From: CAVPEW01 sp050247895
GTDB lineage: Bacteria > Actinomycetota > Acidimicrobiia > Acidimicrobiales > VFJN01
Length of the DNA stretch: 17,493 bases
Reading direction: 5' to 3'
Assembly (NCBI GenBank): GCA_050247895.1
Contig: JBFWTJ010000040.1
Location: forward strand, 1 to 17,493
In this document: piece by piece, positions 6,652-12,437 of the stretch
Position numbering within the stretch: the stretch's first letter is position 1
Layout of the letters: each line of letters opens with the position of its first letter
Notes under the pieces: generated by a model
Seen by the model: the letters and a program-made list of their open reading frames with translations, nothing else
What the model was told of the DNA's origin: nothing
Database searches by the model: none
Translations under genes and position numbers: made by a program

Positions 6652-7517
6652 GCGGTGGCCGGGACGGCGGGCGCGGTGGCCGGGCGGTCCCGGCGCTGGA
6701 GGTCCCGCAGGGCCCGGTAGCCGACGAGGCGGATGCCGGCCCGGTCGAGCAGGGCGTGGATGCTGCGATCGGTGGTGACGGCGTCGTGGTCGTCGATCCG
6801 GGCCGGCCAGTCGGAGGTGACGGCCCGCAGCTCGGGCGTGTCGATCGCCGGGTGGACGAACACCTCGGTGACCCCCGGCGGGAGGTCGTGGGCCAGGCGC
6901 TCGATGGTCTGGCGGGCCGAGGTGCCCGGCGTGCGGACCAGGTGGTCGGGGAACACGACGCCCTCGTCGGCGGCCAGGCGCCGGAACGGGAAGCCGATGG
7001 CCCGCTCGCTCGCCGCGCCCGACAGCCGGACGGGGAGGCCGAACTCGACGGCCAGGTCGAGGTAGATGTCGAAGAACTCGGGTCGCAGCTGGAGCGCCCC
7101 CATGTGGCTGTCCAGGTGGCTGACGTCGAAGCCCCACAGGATCGCCCGTTCGACCTGGGCCCGCAGCTCCCGGCGCACCTCGTCGAGGTCGGCGTGGTCC
7201 CACAGGTCGGCGACCGTGCGGGGGAAGCCCCCGTCGCCGTCGAGGAGCGAGGGGGCGGTGGTGATCGGGCCCCAGCGCAGCAGGTCGTGCTCGCTGTTGA
7301 GCGTGAGGTGGACGCCGACGTCCTCGCCCCGGTAGCGGGCCGCCGCGTCGCGGGCCCACGGGCAGGGCACCATGAGCGACGAGCTGGTGGCGATGCCGGC
7401 GCGCAGCGCCTCGTAGATCCCGACGTTGGCTGCGTAGCTGGAGCCGAGGTCGTCGCAGTTGATGATGAGGAGCCGCTCGTCAGGGCCGTGGCCCAGCCGC
7501 TCCGAGAGCGTCGTCAC
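6642..7517 (-). CDS. YdjC/ChbG/HpnK-type carbohydrate deacetylase
   Basis: The 291-aa protein belongs to the YdjC-like polysaccharide deacetylase family (ChbG on chito-oligosaccharides, HpnK in hopanoid side-chain synthesis). The start of the fold is LLIINCDDLGSS with the metal-binding/catalytic Asp22-Asp23; GVHLTLNSE and HLDSHMGALQL supply the family's histidines, and EVFVHPA is near the C-terminus. The exact sugar substrate cannot be read from the sequence. It begins at GTG 7517, which overlaps the thermonuclease stop (GTGA). A TAGCTT box also sits 7 nt before this GTG, so it may have its own leaderless promoter as well as being coupled to the upstream gene. A TTG at 7526 would lie within the -10 box and is unlikely. 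Confidence 0.88.
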   Translation of the reverse strand: MTTLSERLGHGPDERLLIINCDDLGSSYAANVGIYEALRAGIATSSSLMVPCPWARDAAARYRGEDVGVHLTLNSEHDLLRWGPITTAPSLLDGDGGFPRTVADLWDHADLDEVRRELRAQVERAILWGFDVSHLDSHMGALQLRPEFFDIYLDLAVEFGLPVRLSGAASERAIGFPFRRLAADEGVVFPDHLVRTPGTSARQTIERLAHDLPPGVTEVFVHPAIDTPELRAVTSDWPARIDDHDAVTTDRSIHALLDRAGIRLVGYRALRDLQRRDRPATAPAVPATAQS

Positions 7518-8083
7518 GCAGCGCAAGCTACCGGCTCAACGGGACGTCGGGACCTCCTCAACGGGACGTCGGGACCTCCGCAGGCGCCCCACAGGCCCCG
7601 TCCCTCGGACCGGGCCCGGGACTGGGCGGCGCGCAGCTCGCCGTCCCGGGTCGTGTTCGGTGGGTAGGACCGGGCGATCGCCGCACCCTCCTCGACCAGG
7701 ACCAGGTTGACCGACAGGCCGTCGTCGGCCCGGGTCACGTAGCCGAGCAGGCGGCCGTAGCGGTCGCGGGCCTCGACGTCGCGCTCGATGGTGACGGCCG
7801 TGCCGGCGGGCAGGAGCTCGGCCGTGCGGGCCTTGGACTCGGGTCCGTAGCACTCGACCGGACGGTCCTGGGCCACCGACTCGGGCGTGTCGATCCCGAT
7901 GAGGCGCAGGCGCTCCTCGGTGCCCTCGACCTCGACCACCAGCGTGTCGCCGTCGACCGGGCGCACGACGATGGCGTTGCCACCCGGGCCCGGCGGCGCC
8001 GTGCCCGCCTCCCCGGTGCCACAGCCGGCCAGCAGCACGCACAGCGTCCCCACGCAGCGGCGCACCACCCGCCGCCGGGTCAC
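7514..8083 (-). CDS. Thermonuclease (SNase-like) lipoprotein with a rewritten C-terminus
   Basis: The 189-aa protein has a lipoprotein signal with an excellent lipobox (LLAGC, Cys21), a Gly/Pro-rich spacer, and an SNase domain at about 37-168. Residues equivalent to the staphylococcal nuclease active site are visible: RLRLIGIDTPES gives Arg60, Asp65 and Glu68, and DRYGR gives Arg111; VDGDTL supplies calcium-site Asp residues. It probably cleaves DNA/RNA outside the membrane. The start is the GTG at 8083, which overlaps the stop of the GlsB-like gene (GTGA) and has GGAGGG (8091-8096) 7 nt upstream. The natural domain end is GLWGACGG; the tail after PDVPL is created by the 22-bp duplication, without which the frame would end in PLSR-stop. 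Confidence 0.88.
   Translation of the reverse strand: MTRRRVVRRCVGTLCVLLAGCGTGEAGTAPPGPGGNAIVVRPVDGDTLVVEVEGTEERLRLIGIDTPESVAQDRPVECYGPESKARTAELLPAGTAVTIERDVEARDRYGRLLGYVTRADDGLSVNLVLVEEGAAIARSYPPNTTRDGELRAAQSRARSEGRGLWGACGGPDVPLRRSRRPVEPVACAA
7525..7530 (-). promoter_or_regulatory. Candidate -10 box (TAGCTT) for the YdjC-like gene, leaderless geometry
   Basis: CCGGTAGCTT on the minus strand ends 7 nt before the GTG at 7517. The TAG of this box would be the thermonuclease stop codon if one copy of the adjacent 22-bp repeat were removed. Confidence 0.5.
7535..7579. repeat. 22-bp tandem duplication inside the thermonuclease 3' end
   Basis: CTCAACGGGACGTCGGGACC followed by TCC occurs at 7535-7557 and again at 7557-7579, perfect over 23 bp with period 22. 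Because 22 is not a multiple of three, the duplication changes the reading frame of the thermonuclease C-terminus. Confidence 0.95.
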
Positions 8084-8370
8084 CACCAGCCCCTCCGGGC
8101 GCCCCTGCGACCCCGGGCCCCCGAGGCGGCCTCGAGGACCAGCAGGAGGGCCGAGGCGCCGACGAAGGCGACGAACACCGAGCCGACGTCGAGCTCGTCG
8201 AACACGCCGATCGGGTCGCCGGTGGCGAACCGGAAGGCCGCGCCGGCCAGCAGCGCGCCGATCACCCCCACCGCGACGGTGCCCAGGCACCCCCGTGGCG
8301 GTGCGCCGACCGCCCGGCGGGCCAGGCCCCCCGCGAGGAGGCCGCAGACGACCCAGGCAAGGACTCCCAT
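8080..8370 (-). CDS. GlsB/YeaQ/YmgE (transglycosylase-associated) family small membrane protein
   Basis: The 96-aa protein has three hydrophobic segments: MGVLAWVVCGLLAGGLAR, the TVAVGVIGALLAGAAF region, and VFVAFVGASALLLVLEAA. The first two match the family pattern of GL-x-AG-x-x-AR followed by a loop and G-x-x-GALL-x-G. The C-terminus is short and basic (ARGRRGARRGWW). These proteins are inner-membrane proteins often linked to stress; no enzymatic activity is established. The start is the ATG at 8370, 8 nt after a TACCGT box, consistent with a leaderless mRNA. Its TGA overlaps the thermonuclease GTG, making it the likely first gene of a three-gene unit. Confidence 0.82.
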   Translation of the reverse strand: MGVLAWVVCGLLAGGLARRAVGAPPRGCLGTVAVGVIGALLAGAAFRFATGDPIGVFDELDVGSVFVAFVGASALLLVLEAASGARGRRGARRGWW

Positions 8371-8378
8371 CGGGACGT

Positions 8379-8384
8379 ACGGTA
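8379..8384 (-). promoter_or_regulatory. Candidate -10 box (TACCGT) of the GlsB-like / thermonuclease / YdjC unit
   Basis: TACCGT on the minus strand ends 8 nt before the ATG at 8370; there is no Shine-Dalgarno site between them. Confidence 0.5.
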
Positions 8385-8417
8385 GCGAGCGGGTCCGACG
8401 GGACCGGCGGGCCCCGC

Positions 8418-8600
8418 TCAGGCGGCCTGGCGCGAGGGGGCCGGGACGACGACCTCGCGCCGGCGTCGGGCCTCGAGCGCGTCCTGCAGCGCGGCACGGG
8501 CCTGGGCGATCCCGGCCCGGCCCGCGGCACGGGTGGCGTCGTCGATGGCCCACTCGGGCCGGCGGTCGGTCCCTTCGAAGATGGTGAGCTGAGCTGCCAT
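8418..8600 (-). CDS. Small protein of unknown function (60 aa)
   Basis: I do not recognise a named family. The 60-aa product begins MAAQLTIFEGTDRRPEWAID and continues as a charged, Ala/Arg-rich helix (TRAAGRAGIAQARAALQDALEARRR), ending PAPSRQAA. Codon use is like its neighbours, with G/C in nearly all third positions. The opposite strand offers no better gene. The W-x-I/L-D-x-x-T-R-x-x-G-x-x-G-I-A-x-A-R pattern resembles small conserved actinobacterial proteins, from memory only. It is divergent from the thioesterase with 86 bp between starts, and ends 47 bp before the GlsB-like start. A weak TTCGAT sits 8 nt before the ATG. Confidence 0.6.
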   Translation of the reverse strand: MAAQLTIFEGTDRRPEWAIDDATRAAGRAGIAQARAALQDALEARRRREVVVPAPSRQAA

Positions 8601-8672
8601 GGCGCCATCGAACCAGGGGGGTGTGACAGGAAGTCCGGCCCGGGTCGGCTCCGCCGGCCGGGGGCGGGCCGG

Positions 8673-8678
8673 TACGGT
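8673..8678 (+). promoter_or_regulatory. Candidate -10 box (TACGGT) for the thioesterase operon, leaderless geometry
   Basis: CCGGTACGGT ends 8 nt before the ATG at 8687, with no Shine-Dalgarno site in between. Confidence 0.55.
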
Positions 8679-8686
8679 GCCGCGCC

Positions 8687-9487
8687 ATGGACGGTGCCAC
8701 CTGGCTCGGGCTCGAGCCCACCGACGACCCCCTCCGCTGGCGCCTGCCGATCACGCCCGGCATCTCGACCCTCCAGCCCGCCCTGTTCGGCGGGTGCGGC
8801 CTGGGCGCGGTCCTGGCGGCGATGGAGGGCAGCACCGGGCGCCCCGCGGTGTGGGCGACGGCCCAGTACCTGTCCTACGCCCGCCCGCCCGAGGTCATGG
8901 ACATCGACGTCACCCTGGCCGTGTCCAGCCACAACATCACCCAGGCCCGGGCCGTGGGCCACGTGGCGGGCCGCGAGGTCCTCACCGTCAACGCCGCCCT
9001 GGGCCGTCGCAGCTTCGAGCCCGAGGGCCAGTGGGCCGAGCGCCCCCAGGTGGTCGCGCCGGACCTGGCCCGCCCCGCCGCCCACCGGTTCCCGGGCCGG
9101 GAGTCGATCATGACCCGCCTGGACATCCGCCTGGCCGACGCCCGGGGCCTCGACGAGATCGAGGGCAACCCCATGCCCGCCGGTCGATCCTCGCTGTGGG
9201 TGCGGATGCCCGACGGCCTCGACGCCTCCGCCGCGGCGCTGGCCGTGCTGGGCGACTACGTCCCGTTCGGCATCGGGCAGGCCATCGGGGCCGTCGCGGG
9301 GGGCAACAGCCTCGACAACACCCTGCGGGTCGTGCGCCCGGTCCCCACCGAGTGGGTCCTGCTCGACGTGCGGATCGACGGGATCGCCAACGGCTTCGGC
9401 CACGGCACCGTCCACCTCTGGTCCGACGACGGCACCCTCATGGCCACCGCCGGCCAGTCGACCATCGCCCGCTACTGGCGGGCCTGA
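8687..9487 (+). CDS. Acyl-CoA thioesterase domain protein (TesB-like double hotdog)
   Basis: The 266-aa protein has two hotdog halves. The first has FGGCGLGAVLAAMEGSTGRP (helix of the hotdog) followed by TAQYLSYARPPEVMDIDVTL, the usual strand run of thioesterase-like/4HBT_3 proteins. The second has ALAVLGDYVPFGIGQAIG, then a D-N-T segment (GNSLDNTLRVVRP) and WVLLDVRIDGIANGFGHGTV with an ALLATAGQS-like end (MATAGQSTIAR). These enzymes hydrolyse acyl-CoA thioesters in fatty-acid or steroid metabolism; the acyl specificity is unknown. The ATG at 8687 lies 8 nt after a TACGGT box. The LLM oxidoreductase follows 19 bp downstream with its own Shine-Dalgarno site, so the two are likely cotranscribed. 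Confidence 0.85.
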   Translation: MDGATWLGLEPTDDPLRWRLPITPGISTLQPALFGGCGLGAVLAAMEGSTGRPAVWATAQYLSYARPPEVMDIDVTLAVSSHNITQARAVGHVAGREVLTVNAALGRRSFEPEGQWAERPQVVAPDLARPAAHRFPGRESIMTRLDIRLADARGLDEIEGNPMPAGRSSLWVRMPDGLDASAAALAVLGDYVPFGIGQAIGAVAGGNSLDNTLRVVRPVPTEWVLLDVRIDGIANGFGHGTVHLWSDDGTLMATAGQSTIARYWRA

Positions 9488-9506
9488 CGGACAGGAGCGA
9501 CAGACT

Positions 9507-10475
9507 GTGGGCTACGGGATGACCGTCCCCTTCGAGGGCCTGGCCCTCCACCGCCAGCGGGACCTGGTCGTCTCGCTGGCCGACCTCGGCTACACCGACG
9601 TCTGGTCGTCCGAGGCCGGCGGGGCCGACGCGTTCACGCCCCTGGCGCTCGCCTCGGCCTGGGCGCCCACGCTGCGCCTCGGCACCGCCATCGTGCCCGT
9701 CTTCACCCGTGGTCCGGCCTGCCTGGCTCAGTCGGTGGCCTCCCTGGCCGACGCCGCGCCCGGCCGGGTCGCGCTGGGGATCGGCACCTCGTCCGACGTC
9801 ATCGTCCAGCGCTGGAACGGCATACCGTTCGTCGCGCCCTACCAGCGGACCCGGGACGTCCTGGCCTTCCTGCGGGCCGCGCTGGCCGGGGAGAAGGTCA
9901 CCGAGGCCTACGACACCTTCGCCGTCGAGGGCTTCACCCTCGGCCGGGTCCCGGAGCGGCCCGTGCCCATCCTGGTCGCGGCCCTGCGGCCCCGGATGCT
10001 CGAGCTGGCCGGGCGCGACGGGGACGGCGCCATCCTCAACTGGCTCTCGGCCGAGGACGTCGCCATCGTCGCGCCGCTGGTGCACGCCGCCGGGGGCGGC
10101 GAGGCCAAGGAGGTGGTGGCCCGCATCTTCGTGGCCCCGGTCGACGACGCCGAGCAGGTCAGGACGGCCGGGCGCCGGGCCATCGCCGCCTACCTCAACG
10201 TGCCCGTCTACCGGGCCTTCCACCAGTGGCTCGGCCGCGAGCGGCTGGCGCCGATGTGGGACCGCTGGGAGGCCGGCGACCGCCGCGGCGCGCTGGCCGC
10301 GATCCCCGACGAGGTCGTCGACGAGCTCATCGTGTGGGGCCCGCCCGAGCGCTGCCGGGAGCACATCGCCCGCTACGTGGCCAACGGCGTGACCACCCCG
10401 GTGATCTCCCTGCTCTCGACGGTGTCGGCCGACCTCGACGTCGGCCGGGCCGTCGCCGACCTCGCCCCCCGCTAG
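9507..10475 (+). CDS. LLM-class (luciferase-like, probably F420-dependent) oxidoreductase
   Basis: The 322-aa protein is a TIM-barrel flavin/F420 oxidoreductase: LADLGYTDVWSSEAGGADAF at the first strand/helix, LRLGTAIVPVFTRGP, then the typical GRVALGIGTSSDVIVQRWNG loop, PVPILVAALRPRMLELAGRDGDGAILNW (split here as PVPILVAALRPR and LAGRDGDGAILNW), and a C-terminal WGPPERCREHIARY-type helix. F420 as cofactor is an inference from the actinobacterial subfamily; FMN cannot be excluded. The start is the GTG at 9507 with CAGGAG 9 nt upstream (9492-9497). It sits between the thioesterase and the M15 peptidase on the same strand; a role in lipid or steroid oxidation beside the thioesterase is plausible but unproved. 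Confidence 0.88.
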   Translation: MGYGMTVPFEGLALHRQRDLVVSLADLGYTDVWSSEAGGADAFTPLALASAWAPTLRLGTAIVPVFTRGPACLAQSVASLADAAPGRVALGIGTSSDVIVQRWNGIPFVAPYQRTRDVLAFLRAALAGEKVTEAYDTFAVEGFTLGRVPERPVPILVAALRPRMLELAGRDGDGAILNWLSAEDVAIVAPLVHAAGGGEAKEVVARIFVAPVDDAEQVRTAGRRAIAAYLNVPVYRAFHQWLGRERLAPMWDRWEAGDRRGALAAIPDEVVDELIVWGPPERCREHIARYVANGVTTPVISLLSTVSADLDVGRAVADLAPR

Positions 10476-10479
10476 CCCG

Positions 10480-11406
10480 GTGCCGGTCGGCCGTCGGCCC
10501 TGCACACGGCGCGCGGCCAGGGCGCGCGCCGTGGTGGCCGCCGTGCTCCTGGCCGTGCCGGTCGGCGCCTGCGGGGGCGGGTCCGACGGCGGCGGCCCCA
10601 CCACCACACCGCCTCCGGCGACCACCACCACGTCCGTCGCGCCCTCCACGGGCGCGCCCACGACCACGACGACCACGCCCACGACCACCACGACGGTCGC
10701 CGCCGCGCCCCGCCCGGCCTGGCTCGGGACGCGGCCCCTGCCGCTGACCCCCGACGGCTTCGGCGAGGTCCGCCCCACCCCGCCCGAGCTGGACCCCCGC
10801 GACCTGGTCACCGTCGACGTGCTCCCGCCCCCGCCCGACGGCGCGTTCCACTCGTCGGTCGCCGAGGTGCCCGACGACGTGCTGGCCCGCTCGACCTGGC
10901 AGCCGGCCTGCCCGGTGGCCCGGGCCGAGCTGGCCTACGTGACCGTGTCGTTCGTGGGCTTCGACGACGGGGCCCACACCGGTGAGCTGCTGGTGCACCG
11001 GGACGTGGCCGACGACCTGGTCACGGTCTTCGCCCGGCTGTTCGAGGCCCGGTTCCCCATCGAGGAGATGCGCGTCACCGGGCCCGACGAGCTCGACCTG
11101 GCCCCGACCGGCGACGGCAACAACACGTCGGCCTTCGTCTGCCGGCCGACGCGGGGCTCGACGAGCTGGTCACGCCACGCCTCGGGCCTGGCCGTGGACG
11201 TCAACCCCTTCCACAACCCCTACCGGCGCGACGACGTGGTGCTGCCCGAGCTGGCCTCCACCTACCTGGACCGCGCCGACGTCCGACCCGGGATGATCAC
11301 CGCGGACGGTCCCGTGGTGGCCGCCTTCGACGCCATCGGTTGGGGCTGGGGCGGCCGCTGGCGACGGCCGGTCGACCTGATGCACTTCAGCGTCGACGGC
11401 CACTAG
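10480..11406 (+). CDS. M15-family (VanY/D-Ala-D-Ala carboxypeptidase-like) lipoprotein
   Basis: The 308-aa protein has a basic N-region, a hydrophobic stretch (VVAAVLLAVPVGAC) and a lipobox VGAC (Cys31), followed by a Thr/Pro-rich linker at about 40-75 that should hold the enzyme away from the membrane in the cell wall. The catalytic domain at about 145-305 has the M15 zinc pattern: SRHASGLAVD gives His233 and Asp240, and DLMHF gives His302. It probably trims peptidoglycan peptides. The GTG at 10480 follows the LLM stop by 4 bp and is preferred to GTG 10531 or 10534, which would remove the basic N-region; no Shine-Dalgarno site is apparent. Its end overlaps the convergent DNA glycosylase gene by 20 bp. 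Confidence 0.85.
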   Translation: MPVGRRPCTRRAARARAVVAAVLLAVPVGACGGGSDGGGPTTTPPPATTTTSVAPSTGAPTTTTTTPTTTTTVAAAPRPAWLGTRPLPLTPDGFGEVRPTPPELDPRDLVTVDVLPPPPDGAFHSSVAEVPDDVLARSTWQPACPVARAELAYVTVSFVGFDDGAHTGELLVHRDVADDLVTVFARLFEARFPIEEMRVTGPDELDLAPTGDGNNTSAFVCRPTRGSTSWSRHASGLAVDVNPFHNPYRRDDVVLPELASTYLDRADVRPGMITADGPVVAAFDAIGWGWGGRWRRPVDLMHFSVDGH

Positions 11407-12109
11407 CGGCCCGGCGGGACGGCCCGGCCAGGGCCGCGGCGAGGTGCGCGGTCAGCGCGGGCAGCCCGGTAGCGGCGTTGCGCCCGCTGGTCGAGGGCAG
11501 CAGGTAGACGGGCACGCCACCCAGGCGCCGGTCCTGCCAGCCCGGGAGGGCACCGGGATCGGCCGCCCGGCGCCAGCCGGCCAGGCCGACCAGCGCCAGC
11601 GCGGCCGGCGCGTGCCGGGCGCACAGGCGCTCGACGCGGGCCAGCCCGGCCCGGTGCTCGGCCGCGGTCAGGGCGGCGGCCGCGGGCGTGGCCCGCTTGA
11701 CCAGGTCGGTGAACCCGATCCCGTCCTCGAGCACGGCGCGCCAGGGGTCCCGGTCCGCCCCCACGAGGCCGACGGCGCGCGCCGCGGGCCAGAACCGGTT
11801 GCCCGGCCCGGCGTAGGGCACGGCCGCGTCGGCGGCGTGGAGGCTGGGGTTGAGGCCGCAGACCAGCAGGCGCAGGCCGGGCGCCACGAGGTCGGGCAGG
11901 GTCCGGGCCCTGGTCGCGCGCAGGGCGCCGCGCCGGCCGTCGGGTTCGAAGCCCCCGCCGACGAGCAGCTCCTCGACCTCGGGCCGGGGCAGGTCGCCCC
12001 CGTCGACGACCACGGTCCGCCCGACGGGCGAGGCGGCGTGGAGGCGGGCCAGGCGCAGGGGCGCGCCGGTCGGGTCGCCGAGCTCGAAGGGCGCCCCGGC
12101 TCCCCTCAA
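11387..12109 (-). CDS. Mug-type G/U(T) mismatch-specific DNA glycosylase
   Basis: The uracil-DNA glycosylase superfamily fold is clear: LLVCGLNPSLHAAD (Asn87 in the GxNP motif), YAGPGNRFWPA, FTDLVKRATP, and the second motif LPSTSGRNA at 204-212. Family members excise uracil, ethenocytosine or thymine from G-mismatches. The glycosylase core begins near residue 66 (RATRARTLPDLVAPGLR). Upstream lies an extra 65 residues or so, containing RTVVVDGGDLPRPEVEELLV. The start is uncertain: TTG 12109 overlaps the upstream stop (TTGA) and gives 240 aa, while GTG 12013 gives 208 aa; neither has a good Shine-Dalgarno site. The gene is downstream of, and possibly coupled to, the clamp-motif protein. I give no gene symbol because several Mug-like subfamilies exist. 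Confidence 0.85.
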   Translation of the reverse strand: MRGAGAPFELGDPTGAPLRLARLHAASPVGRTVVVDGGDLPRPEVEELLVGGGFEPDGRRGALRATRARTLPDLVAPGLRLLVCGLNPSLHAADAAVPYAGPGNRFWPAARAVGLVGADRDPWRAVLEDGIGFTDLVKRATPAAAALTAAEHRAGLARVERLCARHAPAALALVGLAGWRRAADPGALPGWQDRRLGGVPVYLLPSTSGRNAATGLPALTAHLAAALAGPSRRAASGRRR

Positions 12110-12417
12110 AGCAGGTCGAGCTGCTCGCTGCGCCCGGCCCGCTCGCCGACCGGCTCCCAGCTCACACCGCCCCGCGGACCCGCGGTGCGGACCTCGAGGC
12201 GGGACACGGCGATGGCCCGGAAGGCGCCCCGCTCGTCGCGGACCCCGACCGAGCCGTCGCGCTCGCGGCGCTCGACCCGGCCCTCCTGCCAGCGGCTGCC
12301 GTCGCGCCGGCGGAACCGGACCCGGTCGCCCGGGCGCAGGCCCAGGGCCACGAGGTCGCTGGGGACCTGGGCCGCGGGGGAGGGGTCCGGGGGCGAGGAC
12401 GGGTCGCGGCGGGCCAT
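12106..12417 (-). CDS. 103-aa protein ending in a sliding-clamp-binding-like motif (QLDLL)
   Basis: No named family is recognised. After a Pro/Ser-rich, likely disordered N-terminus (1-18), residues 20-75 look like a small beta-barrel domain: LGLRPGDRVRFRRRDGSRW, EGRVERRERDGSVGVRDE, then AIAVSRLEVR. This resembles SH3/Tudor-like folds that bind nucleic acid or protein. The tail is charged and ends SEQLDLL; QLDLL fits the QL(S/D)LF-type pentapeptide by which polymerases and repair factors bind the beta clamp. The gene starts 20 bp after the kinase stop and overlaps the following glycosylase (TTGA), so a DNA-repair adaptor role is an attractive inference. No Shine-Dalgarno site is evident. Confidence 0.7.
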   Translation of the reverse strand: MARRDPSSPPDPSPAAQVPSDLVALGLRPGDRVRFRRRDGSRWQEGRVERRERDGSVGVRDERGAFRAIAVSRLEVRTAGPRGGVSWEPVGERAGRSEQLDLL

Positions 12418-12437
12418 GGGCGGGCGATCCGACCGGC

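Noticed and set aside
5575..7359. Minus-strand frame of about 590 codons across the GNAT gene and part of the YdjC gene
   Set aside because: The composition is Arg/Pro/Gly-rich without domains, and it overlaps the GNAT and YdjC-like genes, both of which have clear motifs.
10595..10700. ACC/ACG-rich repetitive stretch as a possible regulatory or satellite repeat
   Set aside because: It encodes the Thr/Pro-rich linker after the lipoprotein signal of the M15 peptidase, a common cell-wall spacer.
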